The notes beneath the pieces were generated by a model. That model saw only the letters and a list, made by a program, of their open reading frames with translations, was not told where the DNA came from and searched no databases. The translations under genes and the position numbers were made by a program. Of a DNA stretch of 5,188 nt, positions 1 through 5,188 are shown in pieces; within the stretch, counting starts at the first letter, position 1, and every line of letters starts with the position of its first letter. Origin of the DNA: Treponema sp. (GTDB taxonomy: Bacteria; Spirochaetota; Spirochaetia; Treponematales; Breznakiellaceae); the NCBI GenBank assembly GCA_031275515.1, contig JAISOQ010000062.1, positions 1 through 5,188 of the forward strand. Reading direction: 5' to 3'.

Positions 1-161
1 TAATCGGCGATCACCACCGTGCCGTGGGGCGCTCCCCGGGCGGCGCAAATGCGGGACTCGTCCATAGTGCTGGATAGGGTTTCGTGATAATACAGCGGGG
101 CATTCCAGGGGTTCAAAACTGATGAAAAACTCATAGTTGATAATAAAGTACCATAATTCAT
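1..161 (-). CDS. birA: Biotin--[acetyl-CoA-carboxylase] ligase, N-terminal part (cut by window edge)
   Basis: Reading leftward from an ATG at 161..159 gives 53 open codons that run off the window. The product would attach biotin, through biotinyl-AMP, to the carrier lysine of biotin carboxylases in the cytoplasm. The reading frame contains NPWNAPLYYHETLSSTMDESR and then GAPHGTVVIAD (residues 43-53). This matches the start of the BirA/LplA-like catalytic domain, which in the family continues into a Q-x-x-GRGR biotin/ATP loop just beyond this edge. Ser31-Thr32 correspond to the biotin-contacting Ser-Thr of E. coli BirA; the Asn that usually follows is Met33 here. The catalytic domain starts within about 20 residues, so there is no room for an N-terminal helix-turn-helix: a monofunctional (class I) ligase rather than a repressor. 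The start is uncertain. ATG 161 has a weak GCAGG nine bases upstream; an in-frame ATG at 134..132 has no visible ribosome site. Family call is fairly sure; only the fragment is seen. Confidence 0.8.
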   Translation of the reverse strand, partial: MNYGTLLSTMSFSSVLNPWNAPLYYHETLSSTMDESRICAARGAPHGTVVIAD

Positions 162-385
162 AAAAAAATACCTGCACAACGCCTTTAGGAAAAGTTTTTT
201 TTTAGAAGAGTATAAAAAATCAAATATTTTTAATAGTATTTTTTTTCGATTAACAGGTTTAAATTACAATCTTTTCGCAATATAAAATTCTTTCAAATGA
301 AACATTTAGCGGATTTTTTCTCTTTGTCGAACTCACATAGAAGGGTCAATGCATATAGATTTATATTTCTTTATGTGATATGGAA

Positions 386-446
386 TTAGCCGTTCAGGTT
401 GTTTTGTCCATCGTTTCGTCTTCACCAAATCCACTGAAACGGCTAA
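386..446. repeat. Inverted repeat, 12-13 bp arms
   Basis: TTAGCCGTTCAG at 386-397 is the reverse complement of CTGAAACGGCTAA at 434-446, apart from one extra A in the right arm. The arms are separated by 36 bases. As RNA this would form a long-looped hairpin on either strand. Neither side is followed by a T run, so it is not a typical terminator. It lies just beyond the decayed coding island and could be a remnant of a mobile-element end or an operator-like site; its role is unknown. Confidence 0.5.
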
Positions 447-462
447 ACAGGTGGAAACCGAT

Positions 463-672
463 TCAAATATCCTTAGCCATAATGATTTTGTGCTTGCGCT
501 GGTCCTTGGGAAAAATGAAAACACGCCAGATGACGCTCCGCAGGACATAGGCGAAGGACCAGCGTACGGTTTTGCAGTACTCCCGAGGTTCCACAAACAT
601 GTCGCCCGCAAGTTTTTTGGCGGGTTTTAGGCACTGGCTTCGTCCCGGTATCCCCCAATCATTATTTTTCGA
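463..672 (-). pseudogene. Unassigned coding remnant, possible tail of the decayed transposase
   Basis: On the minus strand, 69 codons are open between a TGA at 675..673 and a TGA at 465..463. The translation includes KPAKKLAGDMFVEPREYC and ends FPKDQRKHKIIMAKDI. The codons favour C or G at third positions, as in the intact genes here, which suggests former coding DNA rather than chance. It lies in the same frame as the IS1595-like pieces just upstream, with one stop in between. However, I do not see the family's expected HTNGIES-type segment, so it may be an unrelated sequence joined to the transposase remnant. The only internal ATG codons have no good ribosome site, so an independent small gene is unlikely. 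Confidence 0.3.
497..564. repeat. Perfect 11-bp inverted repeat
   Basis: CGCTGGTCCTT at 497-507 is exactly complementary to AAGGACCAGCG at 554-564, with 46 bases between the arms. Both arms fall inside the unassigned coding remnant, where they would encode the KDQR and RWSF segments. It may be coincidence within coding DNA, or a structural trace of the mobile element. No T run follows on either strand. Confidence 0.45.
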
Positions 673-852
673 TCACAGCGTCCGGCGGAACTCATCGCTA
701 TCCTATCCCCTGTCCGTCAGTAGTTGCTTTCCGGACAGCTTTTGTCTTCCTCGTCCGGCAGCATGACCTTGGCGTAGACTTTGCCCGTATCCCCCTCCTT
801 CATCCCAACCGCCGGCGTTTTAGTTGTCTCCTTTCCCCGCAAAACTTCTCAC
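655..852 (-). pseudogene. Decayed IS1595-family (ISXO2-like) transposase fragment
   Basis: Three minus-strand pieces read in order like the core of an IS1595-family DDE transposase. Piece one (852..821) gives SFAGKGDN before TAA. Piece two (833..717, shifted frame) gives ETTKTPAVGMKEGDTGKVYA and then KVMLPDEEDK before TGA. Piece three (744..655, shifted back) gives KLSGKQLLTD, then SDEFRRTL and SKNND, interrupted by TAG at 705..703 and TGA at 675..673. In the family this region reads roughly GGK...KTPVxGMxE..GKVxxxVxxD....L, followed by a catalytic T-D-E-[FW]-R-G-Y motif; SDEFRRTL fits that position. The zinc-ribbon N-terminus and the C-terminal HTNGIESFW segment with the last catalytic Glu are not recognisable. 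At least two frameshifts and two stops make it nonfunctional. No terminal repeats or target duplication could be assigned. The family call rests on remembered motifs. Confidence 0.55.
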
Positions 853-950
853 AGGATTCATGACAGACAAAAATCTCTCTGAGCATGGGATTAGGGGCGC
901 AAACAAAATCCACTCATCTCGTTTTTTTTCATATTTTGACCATCCTACTC

Positions 951-981
951 TTGACTTAAAGGCAACGTCAACATTTACAAT
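951..981 (+). promoter_or_regulatory. Candidate sigma-70-type promoter for the DUF362 gene
   Basis: TTGACT (951-956) and TACAAT (976-981) match the -35 and -10 consensus at five of six bases each. The 19-base spacer is longer than the ideal 17. The surroundings are AT-rich, as promoters often are, and transcription would start near 988, about 47 bases before the ATG at 1035. Confidence 0.45.
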
Positions 982-992
982 TCGGACCCGAA
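981..992. promoter_or_regulatory. Possible operator palindrome at the DUF362 promoter
   Basis: TTCGG-AC-CCGAA forms a 12-base near-perfect palindrome (5-bp arms, 2-base centre) that begins at the last base of the candidate -10 box and covers the expected transcription start. A repressor bound here would block initiation. It is short enough to be chance, and no regulator gene is nearby. Confidence 0.2.
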
Positions 993-1024
993 AGATAATA
1001 TTTTGGTATTTTTTCAATCTTTAT

Positions 1025-1030
1025 GGAGGA
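1025..1030 (+). promoter_or_regulatory. Ribosome binding site that fixes the DUF362 gene start
   Basis: GGAGGA lies four bases before the ATG at 1035. The other in-frame ATG, at 1023, overlaps this Shine-Dalgarno sequence and has no site of its own, so 1035 is the start. Confidence 0.85.
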
Positions 1031-1034
1031 AATC

Positions 1035-2123
1035 ATGTCGTCTAAGGTTTATTTTTCCAATATGGCCTACTCCGCTTACGAGGCGGACCAGACACTGCCG
1101 CGAAAAATGGGACGTCAACTTGAATTGAGCGGTCTGGGAGACAAGGTAAAGGACAAAAGCGTGGCCATCAAGATCCATGTAGGCTCGGAAATCGGTTATT
1201 CCACCATCCCGCCTGTCTTTATGCGCATCCTCGCCGCCTTTGTGAAGGAACACGGAGGAAAATGCTTTTTTGTGGATCATTACATCGCCTCCCGGCATCC
1301 CGAACACCGGGGCTATACTCAGGAAAGCCTGGGAGCTCCCGTCCTGGAAGCTGCGGGTCACCTGGGTAAGTACCTGTACACCAAAGAGGTGGACCACAAG
1401 GGATTTAAGCACGTGGACATAGCCGGACTTGTGTACGATGCGGACTTTCTCATCAATTTTTCCCATGTAAAAGGCCACGGCTGCTGCGCCTACGGCGGCG
1501 CGGTGAAGAACATCGCTATGGGCTGCGTCAGCGACCGTACCCGCCGGGAACAGCATGGCCTTGAAGGGGGCCTTACCTGGGACGAGGCCAAATGCGTACA
1601 CTGCGACGCCTGTGTGGAAGCCTGTAATCACAAGGCCAATTCTTTCGACAAGAATGGAAAATACAGTATAAATTTTCATAACTGTACGTTGTGCCAGCAC
1701 TGCTACAAGGTCTGTCCCACCGGGGCCATCAGCCTGACGGATTCAAGCTATCACGACTTCCAGAAGGGCCTGGCTATTTGTACCAAAACGGTTCTCGATA
1801 CCTTTGAGCCGGGGAACGTGTTCTACATAAACCTTCTCATCCAGATTACGGCGATGTGCGACTGCTGGGGCATGACCACTCCTTCCCTGGTTCCGGACAT
1901 AGGGATCATGTCTTCCTGGGACATTGCGGCCATAGAGACCGCCAGTCTGGACCAGATCAAGTACGAAAAATTGAACCCCGAAGGCGTTCCGGAGGGAATT
2001 GCCCTGGGCGATCACGGCCACCTCTTTGAGCGTCTCCACGGGAAGGACCCCTATTCCCAGATCCGGTTCCTGGAAGAACTGGATCTGGGTAAAGGAGAGT
2101 ATTCCCTGGAAATGGTAAAATAG
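1035..2123 (+). CDS. DUF362 domain Fe-S protein with two [4Fe-4S] ferredoxin motifs (COG2768-like)
   Basis: A 362-residue cytoplasmic protein with no signal peptide or membrane segment. Residues about 1-165 are DUF362-like: VAIKIHVGSEIGYSTIPP (43-60), FFVDHY (78-83) and HVKGHGCCAYGGAVKNIAMG (144-163). Next come two ferredoxin cysteine sets: C187, C190, C193, C197 and C217, C220, C223, C227-Pro. Both have the CxxCxxCxxxC spacing for a [4Fe-4S] cluster; the first lacks the usual Pro after the fourth Cys (Asn instead). The C-terminal part returns to the DUF362 fold, with CDCWG (275-279) and VPDIGIMSSWDIAAIETASL (286-305), typical of COG2768 'uncharacterized Fe-S center' proteins. The family has no settled reaction; an electron-transfer or redox role is inferred from the clusters. 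The gene stands alone: it diverges from birA, converges on polA, and has its own ribosome site and a candidate promoter. Family assignment is strong, function unknown. Confidence 0.9.
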   Translation: MSSKVYFSNMAYSAYEADQTLPRKMGRQLELSGLGDKVKDKSVAIKIHVGSEIGYSTIPPVFMRILAAFVKEHGGKCFFVDHYIASRHPEHRGYTQESLGAPVLEAAGHLGKYLYTKEVDHKGFKHVDIAGLVYDADFLINFSHVKGHGCCAYGGAVKNIAMGCVSDRTRREQHGLEGGLTWDEAKCVHCDACVEACNHKANSFDKNGKYSINFHNCTLCQHCYKVCPTGAISLTDSSYHDFQKGLAICTKTVLDTFEPGNVFYINLLIQITAMCDCWGMTTPSLVPDIGIMSSWDIAAIETASLDQIKYEKLNPEGVPEGIALGDHGHLFERLHGKDPYSQIRFLEELDLGKGEYSLEMVK

Positions 2124-2140
2124 ACGATGCACGGCAAGGG

Positions 2141-2173
2141 CGGGATAACGGCTTTTAGCCTCCGGTTATCCCG
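2141..2173. terminator. Hairpin between converging genes, probable bidirectional terminator
   Basis: CGGGATAAC (2141-2149) pairs perfectly with GTTATCCCG (2165-2173), giving a 9-bp stem. Inside it GGC (2150-2152) can pair with GCC (2158-2160) around a TTTTA loop, leaving a TCCG bulge. It sits in the 58-bp gap, 17 bases after the DUF362 stop and 8 bases after the polA stop on the other strand. Neither strand has a T run right after the stem, so it is not a classical intrinsic terminator. It may stop transcription weakly, protect mRNA 3' ends or act with a factor. Confidence 0.5.
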
Positions 2174-2181
2174 GTCCTTCA

Positions 2182-5112
2182 TCAATGGAAATCCCCCCAT
2201 CGTTTGCCGATTTCAACGCTTACCCTGAGGGGCGCCTTGAGCTTAACCGCGTTCTCCATTACCTCCCGGACCAGCTTTGCCGTAGCGGGAGCATCCTGTT
2301 GGGGACACTCCAGGATAAGTTCATCATGGACCTGGAGGAGGAGTTTTGCGGGGCTTTGCTGGTCTGTAAGGGCCTGGTCCAGCTTGAGCATGGCGATCTT
2401 TACAATATCCGCCGCGGAACCCTGAATGGGGGTGTTGACCGCTACCCGTTCGGCGGCGTTTTTTTCGGTTCTGTTCCGGGAATTGATGGCTTGGATGTAG
2501 CGGCGGCGGCCAAAAATCGTTGAGGCGTAGCCGGTTTCTTCGGTTTTCCTGATAAGGCTGTCGATATACCGGCGTATCCCCGAATAAGTCTTGAAGTAGG
2601 CGTCGATGAAGGAGGCCGCCTCGGTACGGCGTATGCCCAATTCATTGGCAAGCCGGAAGGCGCTCATCCCGTACATAACCCCGAAGTTGATGACCTTTGC
2701 GATACGCCGCTGATCCGGCTTTACCTCCCCCTCGGGTATCCCGAAAATCAGGGCCGCAGTCCTGGCGTGCACATCCTTCCCTTCCCGGAAGGCGGCGATG
2801 AGGTTCTCATCTTCCGAAAGATGGGTCAAGATCACCAGTTCTATTTGGCTGTAATCGGCGGAAATAAGGACCTGTCCGGGCGCGGCGATGAAGGCTTCCC
2901 GAATACGGCGGCCTTCTTCGTCCCGGACAGGGATGTTTTGCAGGTTGGGTTCCCGGCTGGAAAGGCGGCCCGTGGCAGTACCGCTCTGGATGAAGTTGGT
3001 GTGGAGACGATTCTCCCCGTCCGCCAGTTTGGGAAGGGTGTCCACATAGGTGGACTTGAGTTTTGCCAGGATGCGGTGGCGCAGGATCAGGGCCGGCACC
3101 GGATCCTCCCGGGCCAGCTCTTCCAGGACCGCCATGTCGGTGGAGTAACCCGTCTTGGTCTTCTTGCCCGGGGTAAGACGCCTTTCGGTGAAAAGCACCT
3201 CCTGAAGCTGTTTAGGGGAACCCAGGTTGAATTCGTGGCCCACTGTTTTGTAAGTCCTATCTTCTATATCCTCCAATTCCTTTGCAAGCTCGATTCCGTA
3301 GTCCCAGAGGACCTGCTTTTCTATCATGATCCCCGCCCCTTCCATTTCCGCCAGGATGGGAAGAAGGGGCATTTCCATGTCCGTAAAGAGCCCGGTTGAG
3401 CCGGCTTTTTGGAGCCGCCCTTCCAGGCGCCGCATCATCCTCAAAGTAAGGTCCGCATCTTCCCCGGAATAGCGGGTGGCCGTCTCCAGGTCCACGTCGG
3501 CAAAGGTGCTTCCCTTGGGAACTATATCGTTGTAGGCAACAGGGGTATACCCAAAGTGAAAGGCCGCCAGGGAGTCCAGGGAGTAGTTGTTCCGCTCCGG
3601 GTCGTCAAGCCAAGCGGCAACCATGGTATCCCATATCTTGCAGGTCCACCGGGGTATGCCCCAGCCTCGGGAGACCTTGTAATCGTATTTGGCGTTGTGA
3701 GCGACAATGGTCATGGCGGGGTCCGCAAAGATGGCCCCCAGGACCTCCCGCACTCTGGCGGGATCGACAAAGGGGGATCGTTCTTCAAAGAGGTCCTTCG
3801 CGTCAGCTCCTTCGGCTTTCTTGCACAAGTGGCCCGCCAGGGGTACGTAGACGGCTTCCCGGGGCTGTAGCGCCAAAGAGACGCCTATGGGGTGGGCGTT
3901 CCAGGCGTCCAGGGAATCGGTTTCAAAGTCCAGGGCCAGTATCTTCCGCTTCCGCGCCAGATCGAGGATATTTTCCAGCTCTTTAAAGTCCAAAACGGTC
4001 CGGTACACGCCCTCCCCCAAAAGCGCCGGATCCGGCGGGGTCCGGTCCGGTCCGGCTATTCCCGCGCCGCCGGCTTCGCCCGTATCCGGGCTGGTCCCGG
4101 CAGATCCGTCCGCATCGCCGGAGGCGGAAGTTCCGGCTTTTCCTGCCTGGGGGTCCAGGGCAAAAGCGCTCTGGCGTATGCCCTCCCTAAGAAGGATCTG
4201 CGCGCCCGCCTGCCGGTCCAGGTTTTCTACGGAAAGTTCGTCTATGCTCTTAACAGGCAGAGGGACCTGGTATTCCAGGGCAATGAGGGTCCGGGAAAAA
4301 AAGGCGTTTTCCCTGCCTTCCGCGAGCTTTTTTCCCATAGCGCCTTCGATTCCAGCTATATTATTGTAAATTTCATCGAGAGAACCGTAACGGGCGATGA
4401 GCTTAACCGCGGTTTTTTCGCCCACGCCCTTGACTCCCGGAACATTGTCGGAACTGTCCCCCGTAAGGGAGAGGAGGTCCAGTACCTGATGCGGAGCTAC
4501 TCCCCATTCGGCCTTGACCTCATTGGGGCCTATAAGGTCATAGGGAAGGCCCCCGGCTCCCTTTCCATCGGATACTGTCTTGGATGGCCGCAGTTCCCAG
4601 ACGCCCTTCCCCACGAGCTGGAGCAGATCTTTGTCCGAAGAGAGGATATAGCACGGACGGCCCTCTTCCTGGCAGCGGCTTACCAGGGTAGCGATAATAT
4701 CGTCCGCCTCGTAGCCTTCGGCTTGCAGCACCGGGATTCCCAGGGCGCGGAGGGTTTCTTCCACCAGGGGAACCTGGGAATGAAGGTCCTCCGGAGCCTT
4801 CTGCCGGGTAGCTTTGTATTCAGAATATTGCTTATGCCTAAAGGTGGGGGTCCGGGAATCGAACACCGCCGCCAAATACCGGGGTTTTTGGCGGCTGCCA
4901 GCCGTATCTCCGCCGCCGGGAGCCCCTTCATCCAAAAGACTGATCAGGGTCCGGGCGAATCCGAACAGGGCCGATACGTTTTGCCCTCGGGCGTTTCGCA
5001 GGGGGCGGGATAAAAATGCAAAATAGAAACGGTAGATTAATCCGTAAGCATCAATAAGGTAGAGGGGCGCGGGATTTCCGTTTTGGGATGATTTTTCTGC
5101 TGGTTGTGTCAT
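2182..5112 (-). CDS. polA: DNA polymerase I with 5' nuclease, 3'-5' exonuclease and polymerase domains
   Basis: A 976-residue enzyme for Okazaki-fragment maturation and gap filling in repair. The 5' nuclease spans about 15-320: D21, D85, YEADD (134-138), SSDKD (158-162), GDSSDN (218-223) and a helix-hairpin-helix near 224-235 supply the expected metal-binding acidic residues. A Gly/Ala/Ser/Pro-rich linker (321-368) follows. The 3'-5' exonuclease (about 370-580) keeps D395 and E397 (LDFETDS), D477 (KYD), and Y548 and D552 (YSGEDAD), so proofreading should be active. The polymerase keeps TGRLSS (714-719), motif A DYSQIEL (753-759), motif B residues R802, K806, F810 and Y814, and motif C QVHDE (927-931). 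Val760 follows motif A where E. coli and Taq have Arg. Length is slightly above E. coli Pol I (928 aa), mostly from the linker and a short insert near 62-77. Start: ATG 5112..5110 has AGAGGA five bases upstream. A longer form from a TTG at 5169 is open, but lacks a visible ribosome site and overlaps the candidate -35 box. Confidence 0.97.
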   Translation of the reverse strand: MTQPAEKSSQNGNPAPLYLIDAYGLIYRFYFAFLSRPLRNARGQNVSALFGFARTLISLLDEGAPGGGDTAGSRQKPRYLAAVFDSRTPTFRHKQYSEYKATRQKAPEDLHSQVPLVEETLRALGIPVLQAEGYEADDIIATLVSRCQEEGRPCYILSSDKDLLQLVGKGVWELRPSKTVSDGKGAGGLPYDLIGPNEVKAEWGVAPHQVLDLLSLTGDSSDNVPGVKGVGEKTAVKLIARYGSLDEIYNNIAGIEGAMGKKLAEGRENAFFSRTLIALEYQVPLPVKSIDELSVENLDRQAGAQILLREGIRQSAFALDPQAGKAGTSASGDADGSAGTSPDTGEAGGAGIAGPDRTPPDPALLGEGVYRTVLDFKELENILDLARKRKILALDFETDSLDAWNAHPIGVSLALQPREAVYVPLAGHLCKKAEGADAKDLFEERSPFVDPARVREVLGAIFADPAMTIVAHNAKYDYKVSRGWGIPRWTCKIWDTMVAAWLDDPERNNYSLDSLAAFHFGYTPVAYNDIVPKGSTFADVDLETATRYSGEDADLTLRMMRRLEGRLQKAGSTGLFTDMEMPLLPILAEMEGAGIMIEKQVLWDYGIELAKELEDIEDRTYKTVGHEFNLGSPKQLQEVLFTERRLTPGKKTKTGYSTDMAVLEELAREDPVPALILRHRILAKLKSTYVDTLPKLADGENRLHTNFIQSGTATGRLSSREPNLQNIPVRDEEGRRIREAFIAAPGQVLISADYSQIELVILTHLSEDENLIAAFREGKDVHARTAALIFGIPEGEVKPDQRRIAKVINFGVMYGMSAFRLANELGIRRTEAASFIDAYFKTYSGIRRYIDSLIRKTEETGYASTIFGRRRYIQAINSRNRTEKNAAERVAVNTPIQGSAADIVKIAMLKLDQALTDQQSPAKLLLQVHDELILECPQQDAPATAKLVREVMENAVKLKAPLRVSVEIGKRWGDFH
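4041..4055. repeat. Three tandem TCCGG units inside the polA linker
   Basis: TCCGG occurs three times in a row (4041-4055), with a further copy at 4031-4035. It lies in the part of polA that encodes the Gly/Pro-rich linker (around residues 353-361). The unit is five bases, so gain or loss of one copy would shift the reading frame. With only three copies it is probably simple compositional repetition. Confidence 0.5.
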
Positions 5113-5117
5113 GGCTG

Positions 5118-5123
5118 TCCTCT
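5118..5123 (-). promoter_or_regulatory. polA ribosome binding site
   Basis: On the minus strand AGAGGA (5123..5118) stands five bases before the ATG at 5112..5110. It decides for this ATG over the upstream in-frame TTG at 5169..5167. Confidence 0.75.
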
Positions 5124-5140
5124 GGAATCGTGATCTTTCA

Positions 5141-5169
5141 ACTATAACTGAACCAGGAGAAAAATCCAA
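5141..5169 (-). promoter_or_regulatory. Candidate polA promoter
   Basis: On the minus strand TATAGT (5146..5141) matches the -10 consensus at five of six bases. TTGGAT (5169..5164) sits 17 bases upstream as a weak -35 (three of six). Transcription would begin near 5134, leaving a leader of about 20 bases that carries the AGAGGA ribosome site. The gene upstream on this strand lies outside the window, so co-transcription cannot be excluded. Confidence 0.4.
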
Positions 5170-5188
5170 TTCGTCCGGGGTGTCTTTG

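Larger units (their letters stand above)
162..1034. other. Long intergenic region with decayed coding sequence
   Basis: No intact gene was found in this stretch of about 870 bases. Positions 162-460 and 870-1020 are AT-rich, with T runs at 195-203, 239-246 and 922-929. The middle (about 460-850) is clearly GC-richer and resembles the coding DNA of this genome, but on the minus strand it is broken by frameshifts and stops. It separates the divergent birA and DUF362 genes, so both promoters should lie here. On the birA side a TATACT (minus strand, 214..209) is a possible -10 box, but no acceptable -35 box precedes it, so it is not called. No tRNA, rRNA or CRISPR structure was seen. Confidence 0.7.

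Noticed and set aside
181..203. T run after GCCTTTAGG as an intrinsic terminator
   Set aside because: The potential stem is only about three base pairs, and no plus-strand gene precedes it.
333..611. Minus-strand open frame of 92 codons
   Set aside because: Its frame differs from the one with coding-like codon use (463..672), its composition is Ser/Pro/Arg-rich as in shadow frames, and it lacks a ribosome site.
1023..1034. Upstream ATG adding four residues (MEEI) to the DUF362 protein
   Set aside because: The ATG overlaps the GGAGGA ribosome site that serves the ATG at 1035.
820..1045. Open frames on both strands just before the DUF362 gene
   Set aside because: They span AT-rich promoter sequence or the decayed transposase piece and have no independent support.
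1014..1700. Minus-strand open frame (228 codons) opposite the DUF362 gene
   Set aside because: Antisense shadow of a well-supported gene, with no ribosome site or recognisable motif.
2767..3399. Plus-strand open frame (210 codons) opposite the polymerase domain of polA
   Set aside because: It overlaps the region coding for conserved polymerase motifs on the other strand and shows no protein family features.
3892..5013. Long plus-strand open frame (373 codons) opposite polA
   Set aside because: It is antisense to a fully motif-supported Pol I, has no recognisable domain, and is explained by the codon bias of the gene on the other strand.
5113..5169. 19-residue N-terminal extension of Pol I from a TTG
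   Set aside because: No ribosome site precedes the TTG, the ATG at 5112 has a good one, and the extension overlaps the candidate promoter.

Overview
The window suggests a spirochaete, probably a Treponema-like bacterium of moderate GC. This rests on the style of the DNA polymerase I N-terminus (LYLIDAYGLIYR and FLSRPLRN) and on a biotin ligase with an STMDESR motif. The genus is an inference from remembered family resemblance, not from a search.

Layout, left to right. (1) Positions 1-161, minus strand: the first 53 codons of a biotin-protein ligase (BirA type, no N-terminal DNA-binding domain), cut by the window edge. (2) Positions 162-1034: about 870 bases with no intact gene. Two AT-rich stretches flank a GC-richer island at about 460-850. 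The minus strand of that island holds frameshifted and stop-interrupted coding remnants. Part of it (about 655-852) reads like the DDE-domain core of an IS1595-family (ISXO2-like) transposase, and the rest is unassigned. Two short inverted repeats also lie here. (3) Positions 1035-2123, plus strand: a complete DUF362/COG2768-type protein carrying two [4Fe-4S] ferredoxin-like motifs. (4) A hairpin lies in the 58-bp gap between two converging genes. (5) Positions 2182-5112, minus strand: a complete 976-aa DNA polymerase I with the 5' nuclease, 3'-5' proofreading exonuclease and polymerase domains all apparently intact, followed on the far right by its ribosome binding site and a candidate promoter.

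The three genes do not form an operon: birA and the DUF362 gene diverge across the decayed region, while the DUF362 gene and polA converge. No functional link between them is visible. I see no convincing new system here. The least obvious content is the truncated birA at the edge and the transposase fossil between it and the DUF362 gene.
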